The notes beneath the pieces were generated by a model, which searched no databases, was not told the DNA's origin, and was given only the letters and a program-made list of their open reading frames with translations. 64,000 nucleotides of DNA, taken from assembly GCF_023016285.1 (NCBI RefSeq), contig NZ_CP095413.1, positions 2,542,001 through 2,606,000 on the forward strand. The letters run 5' to 3'. Below, in pieces: positions 7,737 through 16,031 of this stretch (position 1 is its first letter; each line of letters starts with the position of its first letter). A program made the position numbers and the translations under genes. This DNA is from Muricauda sp. SCSIO 64092. Its GTDB lineage: Bacteria > Bacteroidota > Bacteroidia > Flavobacteriales > Flavobacteriaceae.

Positions 7737-7980
7737 GAGCCTGTTTGGGAATTTGTCAATTGTTTTCTTATGTCCCTTTTTGCGGCTAGCGCACCATCTG
7801 GTCCCTCTTTCAAAGGCCAAACCGTTGGCCTTTTCTTTCGGTCCTGTTAAAATTTTAGTCCATAACTATGGCTATGCTTTTCCATCGCACCGGCTCGCCC
7901 ATAGCTTTCGCTATGTCGTGCCTCGTTCCGCACTAAAAATGGCCTATAACAATTCCTATCACAAATTCCCAAACAGGCTC
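7737..7980. mobile_element. MITE-like element with 20-bp terminal inverted repeats
   Basis: Both ends read GAGCCTGTTTGGGAATTTGT inward (left end 7737-7756, right end 7961-7980, perfect 20-bp match), and TTA is duplicated on each side (7734-7736 and 7981-7983). At 244 bp it is too short for a transposase and has no supportable ORF. A 3-bp TNA-type target duplication and GAGCC ends fit a non-autonomous derivative of an IS5-family element, though the parent is not in the window. The interior has two hairpins: AAAGGCCAA/TTGGCCTTT at 7812-7833, and CATAGC/GCTATG at 7900-7915. The right duplication is also the stop codon of the DUF2267 gene. Confidence 0.8.
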
Positions 7981-8433
7981 TTAAAACATGAGATTTGAAT
8001 ACACCATGTTCTTTAATTCTTTTGGTAACGCATCCCGTATGTCCTGGAGCTCTCCCAGGGAAACGTATTGTCGCAAATAAATAAAGGTGGTCCTTATGTA
8101 CTGTTCGGCCACTTCTTCGCTATATTCAAAGTCGTTCACGGCAGCGGGACCATCGTGCTTTCTCACTAAATCGATGAAATCCGGCATACGTTTTATCCGC
8201 AGCTTTTTCTTTTTACTGCTCCAGCCATGAACGTATGCACCCTTTATAAACATAGGTAGCTGGGCGATAAGCTGTAATGATTCTTGAATTGGGATAATAT
8301 CCCGTAGGGCGTGGAGTACGGCAATGAGTATCCGTCCTGCTTTCTCGGTATTATCACCAAGGTTCATTGCTTTGGCATATCCTTTTAAGAACCTATTTCC
8401 TTCAGATGCATATTGATTAAAGTTTAGTGCCAT
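7981..8433 (-). CDS. DUF2267 domain protein
   Basis: A 150-residue all-helical protein of the DUF2267 family, recognised by the opening MALNFNQYASEG, the central RILIAVLHALRDII helix and the QLPMFIKGAYVHGW block. The family is common in stress and USP clusters, but its function is unknown. I start it at the ATG at 8433 (MALNF); an upstream in-frame ATG at 8472 would overlap the shared promoter. Its TAA stop (7981-7983) is one copy of the target duplication of the MITE-like element, so the insertion left the protein whole. The promoter is the minus half of the bidirectional site at 8457-8530. Confidence 0.85.
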   Translation of the reverse strand: MALNFNQYASEGNRFLKGYAKAMNLGDNTEKAGRILIAVLHALRDIIPIQESLQLIAQLPMFIKGAYVHGWSSKKKKLRIKRMPDFIDLVRKHDGPAAVNDFEYSEEVAEQYIRTTFIYLRQYVSLGELQDIRDALPKELKNMVYSNLMF

Positions 8434-8456
8434 TGACTTCCAAATTTCAGATCGTA

Positions 8457-8530
8457 CAAATATTGCCATCAAGGGCCGCTTACAAAATGACCTGTATCAT
8501 GGGGCAGTATGTATGGGCAATCTATTTTAG
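8457..8530. promoter_or_regulatory. Bidirectional promoter sharing one CRP/FNR-type site
   Basis: A single dyad, TGA-CCTGTA-TCA (8488-8499), has -7 boxes on both sides at the same 36.5 bp distance: TATTTTAG (7 of 8) at 8523-8530 on plus for the USP at 8571, and AATATTTG (7 of 8) at 8457-8464 on minus for DUF2267 at 8433. Confidence 0.7.
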
Positions 8531-8570
8531 TGATTCCAAAAAGAGGACAACGCTTTTTTGGGTCAGCACC

Positions 8571-9410
8571 ATGAAAACAATACTTGTACCCATCGACTTT
8601 TCGGAACATTCCCAAAATGCTTTGCAGGTAGCTTCGTTTTTGGCAAAACAACACCATGCAAAAATTATCCTCTTCCATATGATCGGAATATCGGAATCCG
8701 TGTTTGCCAAATCGGAACTGGAGGAAGAAGGGGAAGTAAAGTATTACTTGCAACTGGCCAAAAAGAAATTGAAGTCTTTTTTGGACAAATCGTATTTGCG
8801 GGATCTTAAGATAGAAACCATTATCCAAAACCTTAAGGATTTTAGTGAGGTATCAACGGTTGCCCAAGAGAAGCAAGCCGATTTGGTAGTAATGGGTTCC
8901 CATGGGGCCAGTACATTTCATGCATTTTTTGTGGGTTCAAATACGGAGAAGGTAGTGCGTACTTCCCATATCCCGGTTTTGGTCATAAAGTCAAAACATT
9001 CCAGTTTCCACATCAGAAAGATTTTGTTTGCAACGGATTTAAGTCCAGAAAGTGCTTTTGCCTATGGAAAAGTAAAGGCCTTGGCCAAAACGTTTCATGC
9101 GGAGTTGCCCATAGTTCATGTGAATACCATTGGCGCCAACTATAGAAGTAATTCCAAAATTCGGGAAGACATCGTTTCTTTCCGTGCACTATTGAAGGAA
9201 AACGTGGATGTTGAAATACATGATGACAGTACAGTGGAGGATGGAATATTCAACCATGCCATGAACATAAACGCAGATATTGTAGCATTATCCACCAGGG
9301 GGAGAAAGGGCTTGGCCCATTTCTTTCTGGGAAGCATAGGGGAAAACGTGGCAAATACGGTAAGACTCCCCGTGCTTACCATTAGGGCCCAATTAACCCC
9401 TAAAAAGTAA
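8571..9410 (+). CDS. Universal stress protein, both domains nucleotide-binding type
   Basis: A 279-residue tandem USP. The start is taken at the ATG at 8571 (MKTILVPIDFSEHSQNAL); the frame is open upstream, but that would run through the promoter. The first domain has GSHGASTFHAFFVGS, a complete G-2x-G-9x-GS motif. Uniquely among the USPs in this window, the second domain also keeps a nearly complete version (STRGRKGLAHFFLGS, with Ser for the first Gly). It is thus closer to the classical family than its neighbours and may bind two nucleotides. The 3' end overlaps the convergent TerB-like gene by 18 bp. Confidence 0.92.
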   Translation: MKTILVPIDFSEHSQNALQVASFLAKQHHAKIILFHMIGISESVFAKSELEEEGEVKYYLQLAKKKLKSFLDKSYLRDLKIETIIQNLKDFSEVSTVAQEKQADLVVMGSHGASTFHAFFVGSNTEKVVRTSHIPVLVIKSKHSSFHIRKILFATDLSPESAFAYGKVKALAKTFHAELPIVHVNTIGANYRSNSKIREDIVSFRALLKENVDVEIHDDSTVEDGIFNHAMNINADIVALSTRGRKGLAHFFLGSIGENVANTVRLPVLTIRAQLTPKK

Positions 9411-9800
9411 TTGCAGCCTTCCCAACAATACCAACTCTGCTTTATTGCTCCCGAAAAAAGCGCCGGCTATTGCCCTTGCAGTGGACATGGTCAGGTTTTT
9501 GATCTCTTCGCTGAAAAGGGCTTTATTGGACCTATAAAAAGCTTCAAATTCCTCGTAGCATGTTTCGCTGTCTTTTTCATATTCCAATAGCCAATCAAAA
9601 ACCGTTTCTATCTGGAAAGCGGCATCCGTTCCAAACTCATCCACGTTATCGTCCAGCGGCAACCAATGTTCCCTTACCAATTCCGTTAAGCATTCCATTT
9701 CTTTGGCATGTACGCTATAATCGGCCATGGCTATGGCATAGAATAGCTTTCCCAGGTTTTGATAGAATTCCTTGCTTTTTTTACTCTTGGCATCCAACAT
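9393..9800 (-). CDS. TerB-like helical protein
   Basis: A 135-residue soluble all-alpha protein resembling the TerB/tellurite-resistance fold. The FYAIAMADYSVHAKEMECLTEL segment has the typical acidic residue and E..-L pattern after the first helix. Family members sense or bind metals and appear in stress clusters; a specific role here is not shown. It is convergent with, and overlaps by 18 bp, the USP at 8571. Its ATG is at 9800, with a predicted regulon promoter at 9823-9865. Confidence 0.7.
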   Translation of the reverse strand: MLDAKSKKSKEFYQNLGKLFYAIAMADYSVHAKEMECLTELVREHWLPLDDNVDEFGTDAAFQIETVFDWLLEYEKDSETCYEEFEAFYRSNKALFSEEIKNLTMSTARAIAGAFFGSNKAELVLLGRLQLLFRG

Positions 9801-9822
9801 TTTCTTACCTTTTAAACTAAGT

Positions 9823-9865
9823 TTAAAATAACAAAAGATTCACTTTCCCTCTATGATGTAAATCA
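9823..9865 (-). promoter_or_regulatory. CRP/FNR-type site between TerB-like and kinase genes
   Basis: The dyad TGA-TGTAAA-TCA is at 9854-9865. The minus-strand box TATTTTAA (6 of 8) at 9823-9830, at 36.5 bp, serves the TerB-like gene. On the plus strand, a -7-like box TAAGTTTA (9818-9825) would start kinase transcription upstream of the dyad. The same site could therefore repress the kinase-regulator operon. Confidence 0.5.
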
Positions 9866-9887
9866 GTGTTTACCCAATTCCCAACCC

Positions 9888-11417
9888 ATGAAGCTATTTG
9901 AGGAAAATGATATTTTTAGAATATTGTCGGAAGCGGTATCCGAAGGGATTCTCATTGTAAATGACAAACAACAGATTGTGGCCAGTAATTCCGTGGCCAA
10001 TCAAATGTTCGGCTACTCGGGGGAGGAATTGAATGGGCAATTTCTTAAGGTTTTGTTACCAAGCAGTGCCCAGTCCATCCATGGAAAATATTTTGACGGT
10101 TTTTTGGAAAAGGGAAAACGAAGAAATATGGGTCTGGGGCTGGACTTGCAAGGGGTAAGGCAAGATGGGAGCGAATTCCCCCTGGAAATAGGACTCAACC
10201 CTTTTAAGCTATTACAAAAAAAATATGTAATGGCCCTGGTGGTCGATATCACCGAACGGAAAAAGGCGGAACAGGCCATAGGGCATTGGTTCCGTATTTT
10301 CAATGAGTCGCTCAATGAAATCTATGTATTTGACACCAAAACCCTGAAATTCGTAAATATCAACCACGGAGCCCAACTGAACCTTGGTTATACCCTAGAA
10401 GAACTTCATCAAATGTCCGTTTTGGATATTAAACCGGAATTGACCAGGGAAAGCCTAAAAAGACTTATTTGGCCCTTAACAAAAAACAAAAAGGACAAAA
10501 TCGATTTTGAAACCATCCACAGAAGAAAGGACGGTACTACCTACCCTGTTGAGGTACATTTACAATTGTCATATATTGAGAAAAAAGAGGTGTGCGTGGC
10601 CATAGTACTGGATATCACGGATAGGAAGAACTATACCGAAAAGCTGGAGCACACCGTTGAGGAACGCACCCTTCAACTCAGGAAAGCACTCAAAAAAGAA
10701 AAGGAGTTGAACGAACTAAAGACAAAGTTCCTCTCTTTGGTGTCCCATGAGTTCAAAACTCCCTTGACCAGTATCCTGACCTCAATAACGCTCTTGTCCA
10801 AGTATACGGATTCCAATCAGCAGGAGAAAAGGGATAAACACATCAAGACCATAAAATCCAAGGTAAAATATTTGGACAATATCCTTTCGGATTTTCTTTC
10901 CATAGAACGATTGGAAACAGGAAAAGTAAGGTACAATACCACCACATTCCCTTTGAGCAAACTCGTCAATGAGGTCATTTATACCTCCAATTCCTTGCTT
11001 AAGGAAGGCCAACGTATCCTATATCCCAAAGGAATAGATGGCATAATGGTCACTTTTGATGAAAAGATCATGTCCCTGGCCCTGTCCAATCTCTTGCTTA
11101 ATGCCATAAAATATTCTTCCGAAGAGACCAATGTGGAACTGGTGGTGGAAGAAACCGAGGATTGCCTTCTCATACATATCAGTGATCAGGGGGTAGGGAT
11201 ACCAAAGGAAGACCACCCCTTTATTTTTGATAGATATTACAGGGCCAGCAATGTTTTGACAACCCAAGGGACCGGAATTGGTTTAAACATTGCCAGACAG
11301 CATATTGTGAATTTAGGCGGAGAGATTTTATTTAAGAGCGAGCTTGGTCATGGCTCTACATTTACCTTAAAGATTCCCGTTAAATCAAAGAGCGATGAAA
11401 AAGATCCTGTTGGTTGA
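9888..11417 (+). CDS. Soluble PAS-PAS histidine kinase
   Basis: A 509-residue cytoplasmic sensor kinase with no membrane segment. Two PAS domains (about 10-125 and 135-255) precede a coiled coil. A HisKA domain follows with the phospho-acceptor in VSHEFKTPLTS (about His-287), then an HATPase with N-box NLLLNAIKYSS, G1 DQGVGIP, F-box FIFDRYYR and G2 GTGIGLN. No heme or flavin ligand can be assigned to the PAS domains by eye, so the signal (redox, oxygen, small molecule) is open. The gene overlaps the downstream regulator by 23 bp, the classic arrangement of a cognate pair. It probably phosphorylates the receiver-CRP fusion. Confidence 0.92.
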   Translation: MKLFEENDIFRILSEAVSEGILIVNDKQQIVASNSVANQMFGYSGEELNGQFLKVLLPSSAQSIHGKYFDGFLEKGKRRNMGLGLDLQGVRQDGSEFPLEIGLNPFKLLQKKYVMALVVDITERKKAEQAIGHWFRIFNESLNEIYVFDTKTLKFVNINHGAQLNLGYTLEELHQMSVLDIKPELTRESLKRLIWPLTKNKKDKIDFETIHRRKDGTTYPVEVHLQLSYIEKKEVCVAIVLDITDRKNYTEKLEHTVEERTLQLRKALKKEKELNELKTKFLSLVSHEFKTPLTSILTSITLLSKYTDSNQQEKRDKHIKTIKSKVKYLDNILSDFLSIERLETGKVRYNTTTFPLSKLVNEVIYTSNSLLKEGQRILYPKGIDGIMVTFDEKIMSLALSNLLLNAIKYSSEETNVELVVEETEDCLLIHISDQGVGIPKEDHPFIFDRYYRASNVLTTQGTGIGLNIARQHIVNLGGEILFKSELGHGSTFTLKIPVKSKSDEKDPVG

Positions 11418-12444
11418 AGATGATATTTCCCTGAGGGAGAACATGGAAGAACTTTTGGACCTCTCCGGTTTTTCGGTTTGTGCGGTGGCCAATGGCCGGG
11501 CGGCCATAGCAATGGCCAAAAAGGAAATGCCAGATTTGATATTATGTGATATTATGATGCCGGAAATGGACGGCTATGCCGTTTTGGAACACCTTTCCGC
11601 TTCTCCAAAAACCTGTAAAATACCTTTTGTGTTCGTCTCGGCCAAAACCGAAAGGCATGACGTACGGAAAGGAATGGACCTGGGTGCGGACGACTATCTT
11701 ACAAAGCCCTTTGAGGAGGAGGAATTACTGAACACCATCCATAGTAGACTAAACAAGGCAGAAGCACTTAACAATGCGTTTTCGGATTGGCGCACAACTA
11801 ATGTCAAGAACTATGAAATAAGGACTTTGCATCAGTTGAAAAATTTTTTTGACGACCATGGGGAACTACTTTCCTTTAAAAAGGAAGAATCCATTTATAA
11901 AGAAGGGGACCACTCCAATAAAATATACCTCATACTTAAAGGTTCCGTAAAATGTTACAAACTGGACGAACAGGGCAAGGAATTGATAACATCGGTCTAT
12001 GCCACCGATGAGTTCCTGGGGTTCACCTCATTAATGGACTATGTTCCTTATCAAGAGTTTGCCGTGGCGCTTGAAGATGTTGAACTCGCGGGGATTTCAA
12101 AGCCCCAACTCAAAACCATTTTGGAGGAAAACCAACATGTTTCCCTGGAGGTTTTGGAGGTGATGGTGGAGAGTATCGCCGAAATTAAAAAACAACTTTT
12201 ACAAATGGCCTATAGCTCAGTACGAAAGCGCACGGCATATACGCTCTTACAGTTTGCCCGTGCCATGGGCAACAAAATGGGAAAACCCCTGAAAATTGCA
12301 AGAAGCGACCTGGCAGGGGCTGCGGGCGTGGCAACGGAAAGTCTTATAAGGACACTTTCGGATTTTAAGCAAGAGGGACTGATTGCCGTTGAAAATAGGA
12401 ACATTATTATTTTGGATCCGGAAACACTTCAACATATTGGCTGA
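11395..12444 (+). CDS. Receiver-CRP/FNR fusion response regulator
   Basis: A 349-residue protein. An N-terminal receiver domain (1-122) has the acidic pocket EDD, the phospho-acceptor Asp-52 in LCDIMMPEMDG and the conserved Lys in YLTKPF. It is followed by a full cNMP-binding-type beta-roll (about 145-255, with the KGSVKCYKL block), a long dimerisation helix and a Crp-type winged HTH (about 290-345). The recognition helix ATESLIRTLSDF keeps the Glu and Arg spaced four residues apart, as in FNR (E..-SR) and CRP (RE...R). This fits half-sites containing TGA. No FNR-type cysteine cluster is present. It is the best candidate for binding the 16 TGA-N6-TCA dyads around it. Confidence 0.93.
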   Translation: MKKILLVEDDISLRENMEELLDLSGFSVCAVANGRAAIAMAKKEMPDLILCDIMMPEMDGYAVLEHLSASPKTCKIPFVFVSAKTERHDVRKGMDLGADDYLTKPFEEEELLNTIHSRLNKAEALNNAFSDWRTTNVKNYEIRTLHQLKNFFDDHGELLSFKKEESIYKEGDHSNKIYLILKGSVKCYKLDEQGKELITSVYATDEFLGFTSLMDYVPYQEFAVALEDVELAGISKPQLKTILEENQHVSLEVLEVMVESIAEIKKQLLQMAYSSVRKRTAYTLLQFARAMGNKMGKPLKIARSDLAGAAGVATESLIRTLSDFKQEGLIAVENRNIIILDPETLQHIG

Positions 12445-12447
12445 AAT

Positions 12448-12490
12448 TGATATTTATCATTACAATTTGCATGCCGGTGCTATAATTTAG
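12448..12490 (+). promoter_or_regulatory. CRP/FNR-type site plus -7 box for the USP at 12508
   Basis: The dyad TGA-TATTTA-TCA is at 12448-12459, starting four bases after the regulator's stop codon. TAATTTAG (7 of 8) is at 12483-12490, with 36.5 bp spacing. Confidence 0.7.
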
Positions 12491-12507
12491 CATGGTTATT
12501 TTTTGTG

Positions 12508-13350
12508 ATGAAAAATATTCTAGTCCCTACGGATTTTTCAGAGAATGCTGAAAATGCCTTTAGATATGCGCAGCATCTGTACAGGCCATTTCAATGCAAT
12601 TTTTTTCTAACGCACATAGATGGCCAATTAAACGTTCAAAGCGGCTCTTTTGTCCCAATCAAAAAGGGAAACGGGACGAAAACCGCAAAACCTGCAAAGG
12701 AGATTCTGTCCGATCTTTTAACCAAAACAAAACGGGGAAATACCAATAAAGACCATTGTTTTTATGCGATATACGAGCACGGGTTCTTTATTGAATCCAT
12801 TAAAAGACAATTGGAGGAACGTGAAATAGATTTAATTGTGATGGGCACGAAAGGGGTTTCCGGCCCAAAAGAAAAGGTGGTGGGAAGTAACACGGGTGAT
12901 GTCATAACCAAGGTACAACACAACACCTTGGTAGTCCCCAATGATGTAGCGCTTTCCAAGCCAAGGGAAATCGCTTTTCCCACAGATTACAATATTTTTT
13001 ATTCCCATGATATCCTGAGCGCAATCACCGAAATGCTTGAATTGAACAAGGCAGGTCTCAGAATAGTGAACGTGGGCAGAAAAGGTGCTGTGTTGAGCCA
13101 TGAGCAAAAAGGGAACAAGGCATACCTGCTGGATTTTATGGAAGAGACCCATCCAAACAACTACAGTTTCCACACCTTCACCAATAAAAAGGTAAAATTG
13201 GCGATACAGGGTTTCGTAGAAAAGCGGGATGTGGAAATGATCATCATGGTGGCGAAGAACCTTAATTTCATACAACAACTACTTTTTGATTCCATTGTGG
13301 AGAAAATAAGTTTCCACTCCAAGGTCCCATTCTATGTAATCCACGATTGA
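12508..13350 (+). CDS. Universal stress protein
   Basis: A 280-residue tandem USP. The first domain opens MKNILVPTDFSENAENAFRYA and has a complete GTKGVSGPKEKVVGS nucleotide motif. The second domain opens REIAFPTDYNIFYS and is degenerate, ending in a LNFIQQLLFDSIVEKISFHSKVPF block. I use the ATG at 12508 rather than the GTG three bases earlier. It is the first of a run of four co-directional USPs; the next has its own dyad. Confidence 0.92.
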   Translation: MKNILVPTDFSENAENAFRYAQHLYRPFQCNFFLTHIDGQLNVQSGSFVPIKKGNGTKTAKPAKEILSDLLTKTKRGNTNKDHCFYAIYEHGFFIESIKRQLEEREIDLIVMGTKGVSGPKEKVVGSNTGDVITKVQHNTLVVPNDVALSKPREIAFPTDYNIFYSHDILSAITEMLELNKAGLRIVNVGRKGAVLSHEQKGNKAYLLDFMEETHPNNYSFHTFTNKKVKLAIQGFVEKRDVEMIIMVAKNLNFIQQLLFDSIVEKISFHSKVPFYVIHD

Positions 13351-13355
13351 GGTAT

Positions 13356-13398
13356 TGACCCATATCATTTCCCAAGGAAATCCTTCCGGTTACTTTTG
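13356..13398 (+). promoter_or_regulatory. CRP/FNR-type site plus perfect -7 box, USP operon
   Basis: The dyad TGA-CCCATA-TCA is at 13356-13367, and TACTTTTG (8 of 8) at 13391-13398, with 36.5 bp spacing. It drives the three-gene run 13418-15978. Confidence 0.75.
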
Positions 13399-13417
13399 GA
13401 AAATAAGGGTCAAACAT

Positions 13418-14263
13418 ATGCGAACGGTACTTATACCAACGGATTTTTCGGAAAATGCACTGCAGGCACTTACCTATGCCCAGGAAATCTTTAAGTGCAC
13501 AAGAACGGTTTTCTACCTACTGCATGCCTATGATGATAACCTATATGTCGACTCCGAAAAGTCAACCCCCAAGGATAGAAAACGAAAAAGTCAAGAGTTG
13601 TATAAGAGAACCGTGGAAAGCCTAAAAGTAGTGGTCGAACGGGCAGAAGGGTTACCACCAAACCCAAAACATAGCTTTGAAACCATAGCATCATCCGATA
13701 GTCTGGTGGATGCGGTCAATGATGCTGTAAACCGCCTCAATGTGGACATTGTGGTCATGGGTACCAAAGGCGGGACCAGCGATAATAAGACCATTTTTGG
13801 CAGTTATACGATTCAGGTCTTTAAATATGTGGTTTGCCCCGTTTTGGCGATTCCCGGGAAGGTAGAATTCAGGCCGCCAAAAAGAATCCTTTTTCCCACG
13901 GATTATATGGTCCCCTATAAAAGAAGGGAGTTAAAACTTTTGGGAGAGTTGGCCGGACAGTTCAAATCTGAAATCCATTTTTTATACCTATCCGATTTTG
14001 ATGTGCTGAGCAATCGGCAGGTGGACAATAAACTGTTTTTAAAAGGGACACTTGACAAGGCCTACCTTTTTTTTGAAACCTCCAAAACACAGCATAAGGT
14101 AAATGCAATTTTGGAATGTATTGCTAAAAAGGAAATGGACATGCTTACCATGGTCAATTCCCGCCATTCCTTTTTTGAGGATATGCTATACCGATCATCT
14201 GTAGATGAATTGGGCATGAAGGTCAAGATTCCGTTCCTAGTAATGCAAAATTTACCGAGATAA
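13418..14263 (+). CDS. Universal stress protein
   Basis: A 281-residue tandem USP. The ATG at 13418 (MRTVLIPTDFSENALQAL) is chosen because the longer frame would begin inside the predicted operator and before the transcription start. The first-domain motif is GTKGGTSDNKTIFGS; the second domain opens KRILFPTDYMVPY and ends in the HSFFEDMLYRSSVDEL block. It is first in a three-USP operon (gaps 11 and 12 bp). Confidence 0.9.
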   Translation: MRTVLIPTDFSENALQALTYAQEIFKCTRTVFYLLHAYDDNLYVDSEKSTPKDRKRKSQELYKRTVESLKVVVERAEGLPPNPKHSFETIASSDSLVDAVNDAVNRLNVDIVVMGTKGGTSDNKTIFGSYTIQVFKYVVCPVLAIPGKVEFRPPKRILFPTDYMVPYKRRELKLLGELAGQFKSEIHFLYLSDFDVLSNRQVDNKLFLKGTLDKAYLFFETSKTQHKVNAILECIAKKEMDMLTMVNSRHSFFEDMLYRSSVDELGMKVKIPFLVMQNLPR

Positions 14264-14274
14264 TACCAAAAACA

Positions 14275-15114
14275 ATGAAAAAGATTCTCTTACCCACGGA
14301 TTTTTCTAAAAATGCATGGAACGCCATAGGGTATGCCATGAAATTTCTAGAGGACGAAGAGTGCCTATTTTATCTATTGAATACCTATACGCCAGTAATC
14401 TATAGGGTGGATTATTTGATTGGGGGTCCTGCAGTAAGTGCCGTTCCCGATATTGGTATTGATGTTTCATTGGCGGGATTGGCGCGTTCCGTGGAGAAGA
14501 TAAAAAAAGAGTACTCGAACCCCAAACATCGGTTTAAAACCATTTCAGAGTTCAATACGCTCACGGATGAGGTACTTAGGGTTTGTGGGGAGGAAGGTAT
14601 CGATCTCATAATTATGGGCACGAAAGGGGCTACCGGGGCCAAGGAAATTTTCCTGGGTTCCAATGCCATACATGTGATACGGAAGACCAGGGTTCCCATA
14701 TTGGTCATACCGGAAGGCTTTGCATACAAGCATTTGGAAGCCGTACTCTTCCCAACAGATTATTTAAGCCAGTACAATCCAGAAAACATGGCCCCTTTAT
14801 TTGAAATCATGGAAAAGGGCAGTACCCTTCTGCATATTGTCCATGCAGAGGAGGAGAAACTGGCCATTGCCCAAATGGAAAATAAGGAACAACTTAAAAA
14901 ACTGGTAAACCATATGCCCAGTCTTTTTGAAGATGTAACCGATGGATATATGCCCAATATTGTCCACTCCTACGTAGAAAAGCACAACATTGATTTAGTG
15001 GTTATGATGAACAAAAGGCACAGCTTTCTTCGGCGCCTACTGTTTAAGCAGAATATTGATCAAGTAGGATACCATTGCGCTGTTCCATTTATGGTTTTAC
15101 CGGATACTTCATAA
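14275..15114 (+). CDS. Universal stress protein
   Basis: A 279-residue tandem USP, second gene of the operon (11 bp after the previous stop). The first domain has GTKGATGAKEIFLGS. An insert around residues 40-60 (YTPVIYRVDYLIGGP) is nearly shared with the USP at 16645, marking these two as close paralogues. The second domain opens EAVLFPTDYLSQYNP and ends with the HSFLRRLLFKQNIDQVGYH block. Confidence 0.92.
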   Translation: MKKILLPTDFSKNAWNAIGYAMKFLEDEECLFYLLNTYTPVIYRVDYLIGGPAVSAVPDIGIDVSLAGLARSVEKIKKEYSNPKHRFKTISEFNTLTDEVLRVCGEEGIDLIIMGTKGATGAKEIFLGSNAIHVIRKTRVPILVIPEGFAYKHLEAVLFPTDYLSQYNPENMAPLFEIMEKGSTLLHIVHAEEEKLAIAQMENKEQLKKLVNHMPSLFEDVTDGYMPNIVHSYVEKHNIDLVVMMNKRHSFLRRLLFKQNIDQVGYHCAVPFMVLPDTS

Positions 15115-15126
15115 AAAAGTAGTGAC

Positions 15127-15978
15127 ATGAAACATATTCTATTGCCAACGGACTTCTCAGAAAATGCATGGAATGCCATTTTCACGGCTATAAAGCTCTA
15201 TGCCAACTTTACCTGTAAATTTTATGTTTTAAACTGTTATGCCCTGGAAGGTCGAAATATAGGGGGCTTTAAGAGCACGGTGCGATCCGGAATGGTGTAC
15301 AAAGCCCTTAAAACCACCTCACAGACCGGACTGGCGGAAATCATGCAATATGTAAAGGAAAACCAAACCGATCCAAATTATCAATTTGAAACCATATCCT
15401 ATTCCGGGGATTTGGTCTCGGGCATCAAAAACAGCATATCAAAGTATGATATTGAAACCATAGTAATGGGTACTAAAGGGGCAACAGGGGCCAAAAGCAT
15501 CTTTTTGGGCAGTAATACGGTGAATACATTAAAAAGAATTAAAAACTGTGTCTTGATCGCCGTTCCCAAAAAATTTGATTTTAAGGCGTTGAAATCTGTG
15601 GTACTGCCTACGGAATATACCCATTTCTTTCCTAAACCTGTATTTAAACCCTTATTGGAACTGATCGGTATCGAAGATACCGAAGTAAAGATATTTCATG
15701 TCGCCCAGGAGTTTAAGATGAACGCGCAGCAGGAAGCCAACAAAGCCATTTTAAAAAAGCGGTTGAAAGGGTATGCCCACTCCTTTTATAAGGTGACCAT
15801 AAAATCCACTGTGGCCAGGGCCATCCGGGATTTTTCCGAAGCGCAAAATGCAGATTTGATCGTCCTGACCAACTATTCCCACACGTTTCTGGAAAAAATC
15901 ACCCAAGAACCTGTGGTAAGGAAAATGATGTTCAAAAGTAGTAAACCCATTATGGTATTGCCCGACCTTGAAGGGTAA
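15127..15978 (+). CDS. Universal stress protein
   Basis: A 283-residue tandem USP, last gene of the three-USP operon (12 bp after the previous stop). The first-domain motif is GTKGATGAKSIFLGS. The second domain opens KSVVLPTEYTHFFPK and ends in HTFLEKITQEPVVRKMMF, with no nucleotide signature. It converges on the unknown gene at 16032-16403; the 53-bp gap holds only a weak 6-bp hairpin (16006-16021). Confidence 0.92.
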   Translation: MKHILLPTDFSENAWNAIFTAIKLYANFTCKFYVLNCYALEGRNIGGFKSTVRSGMVYKALKTTSQTGLAEIMQYVKENQTDPNYQFETISYSGDLVSGIKNSISKYDIETIVMGTKGATGAKSIFLGSNTVNTLKRIKNCVLIAVPKKFDFKALKSVVLPTEYTHFFPKPVFKPLLELIGIEDTEVKIFHVAQEFKMNAQQEANKAILKKRLKGYAHSFYKVTIKSTVARAIRDFSEAQNADLIVLTNYSHTFLEKITQEPVVRKMMFKSSKPIMVLPDLEG

Positions 15979-16031
15979 TTTGAGGTAAAGAAATGTAGGG
16001 TGCGACCAATGGTTGCATTGGGAAAATGGGT

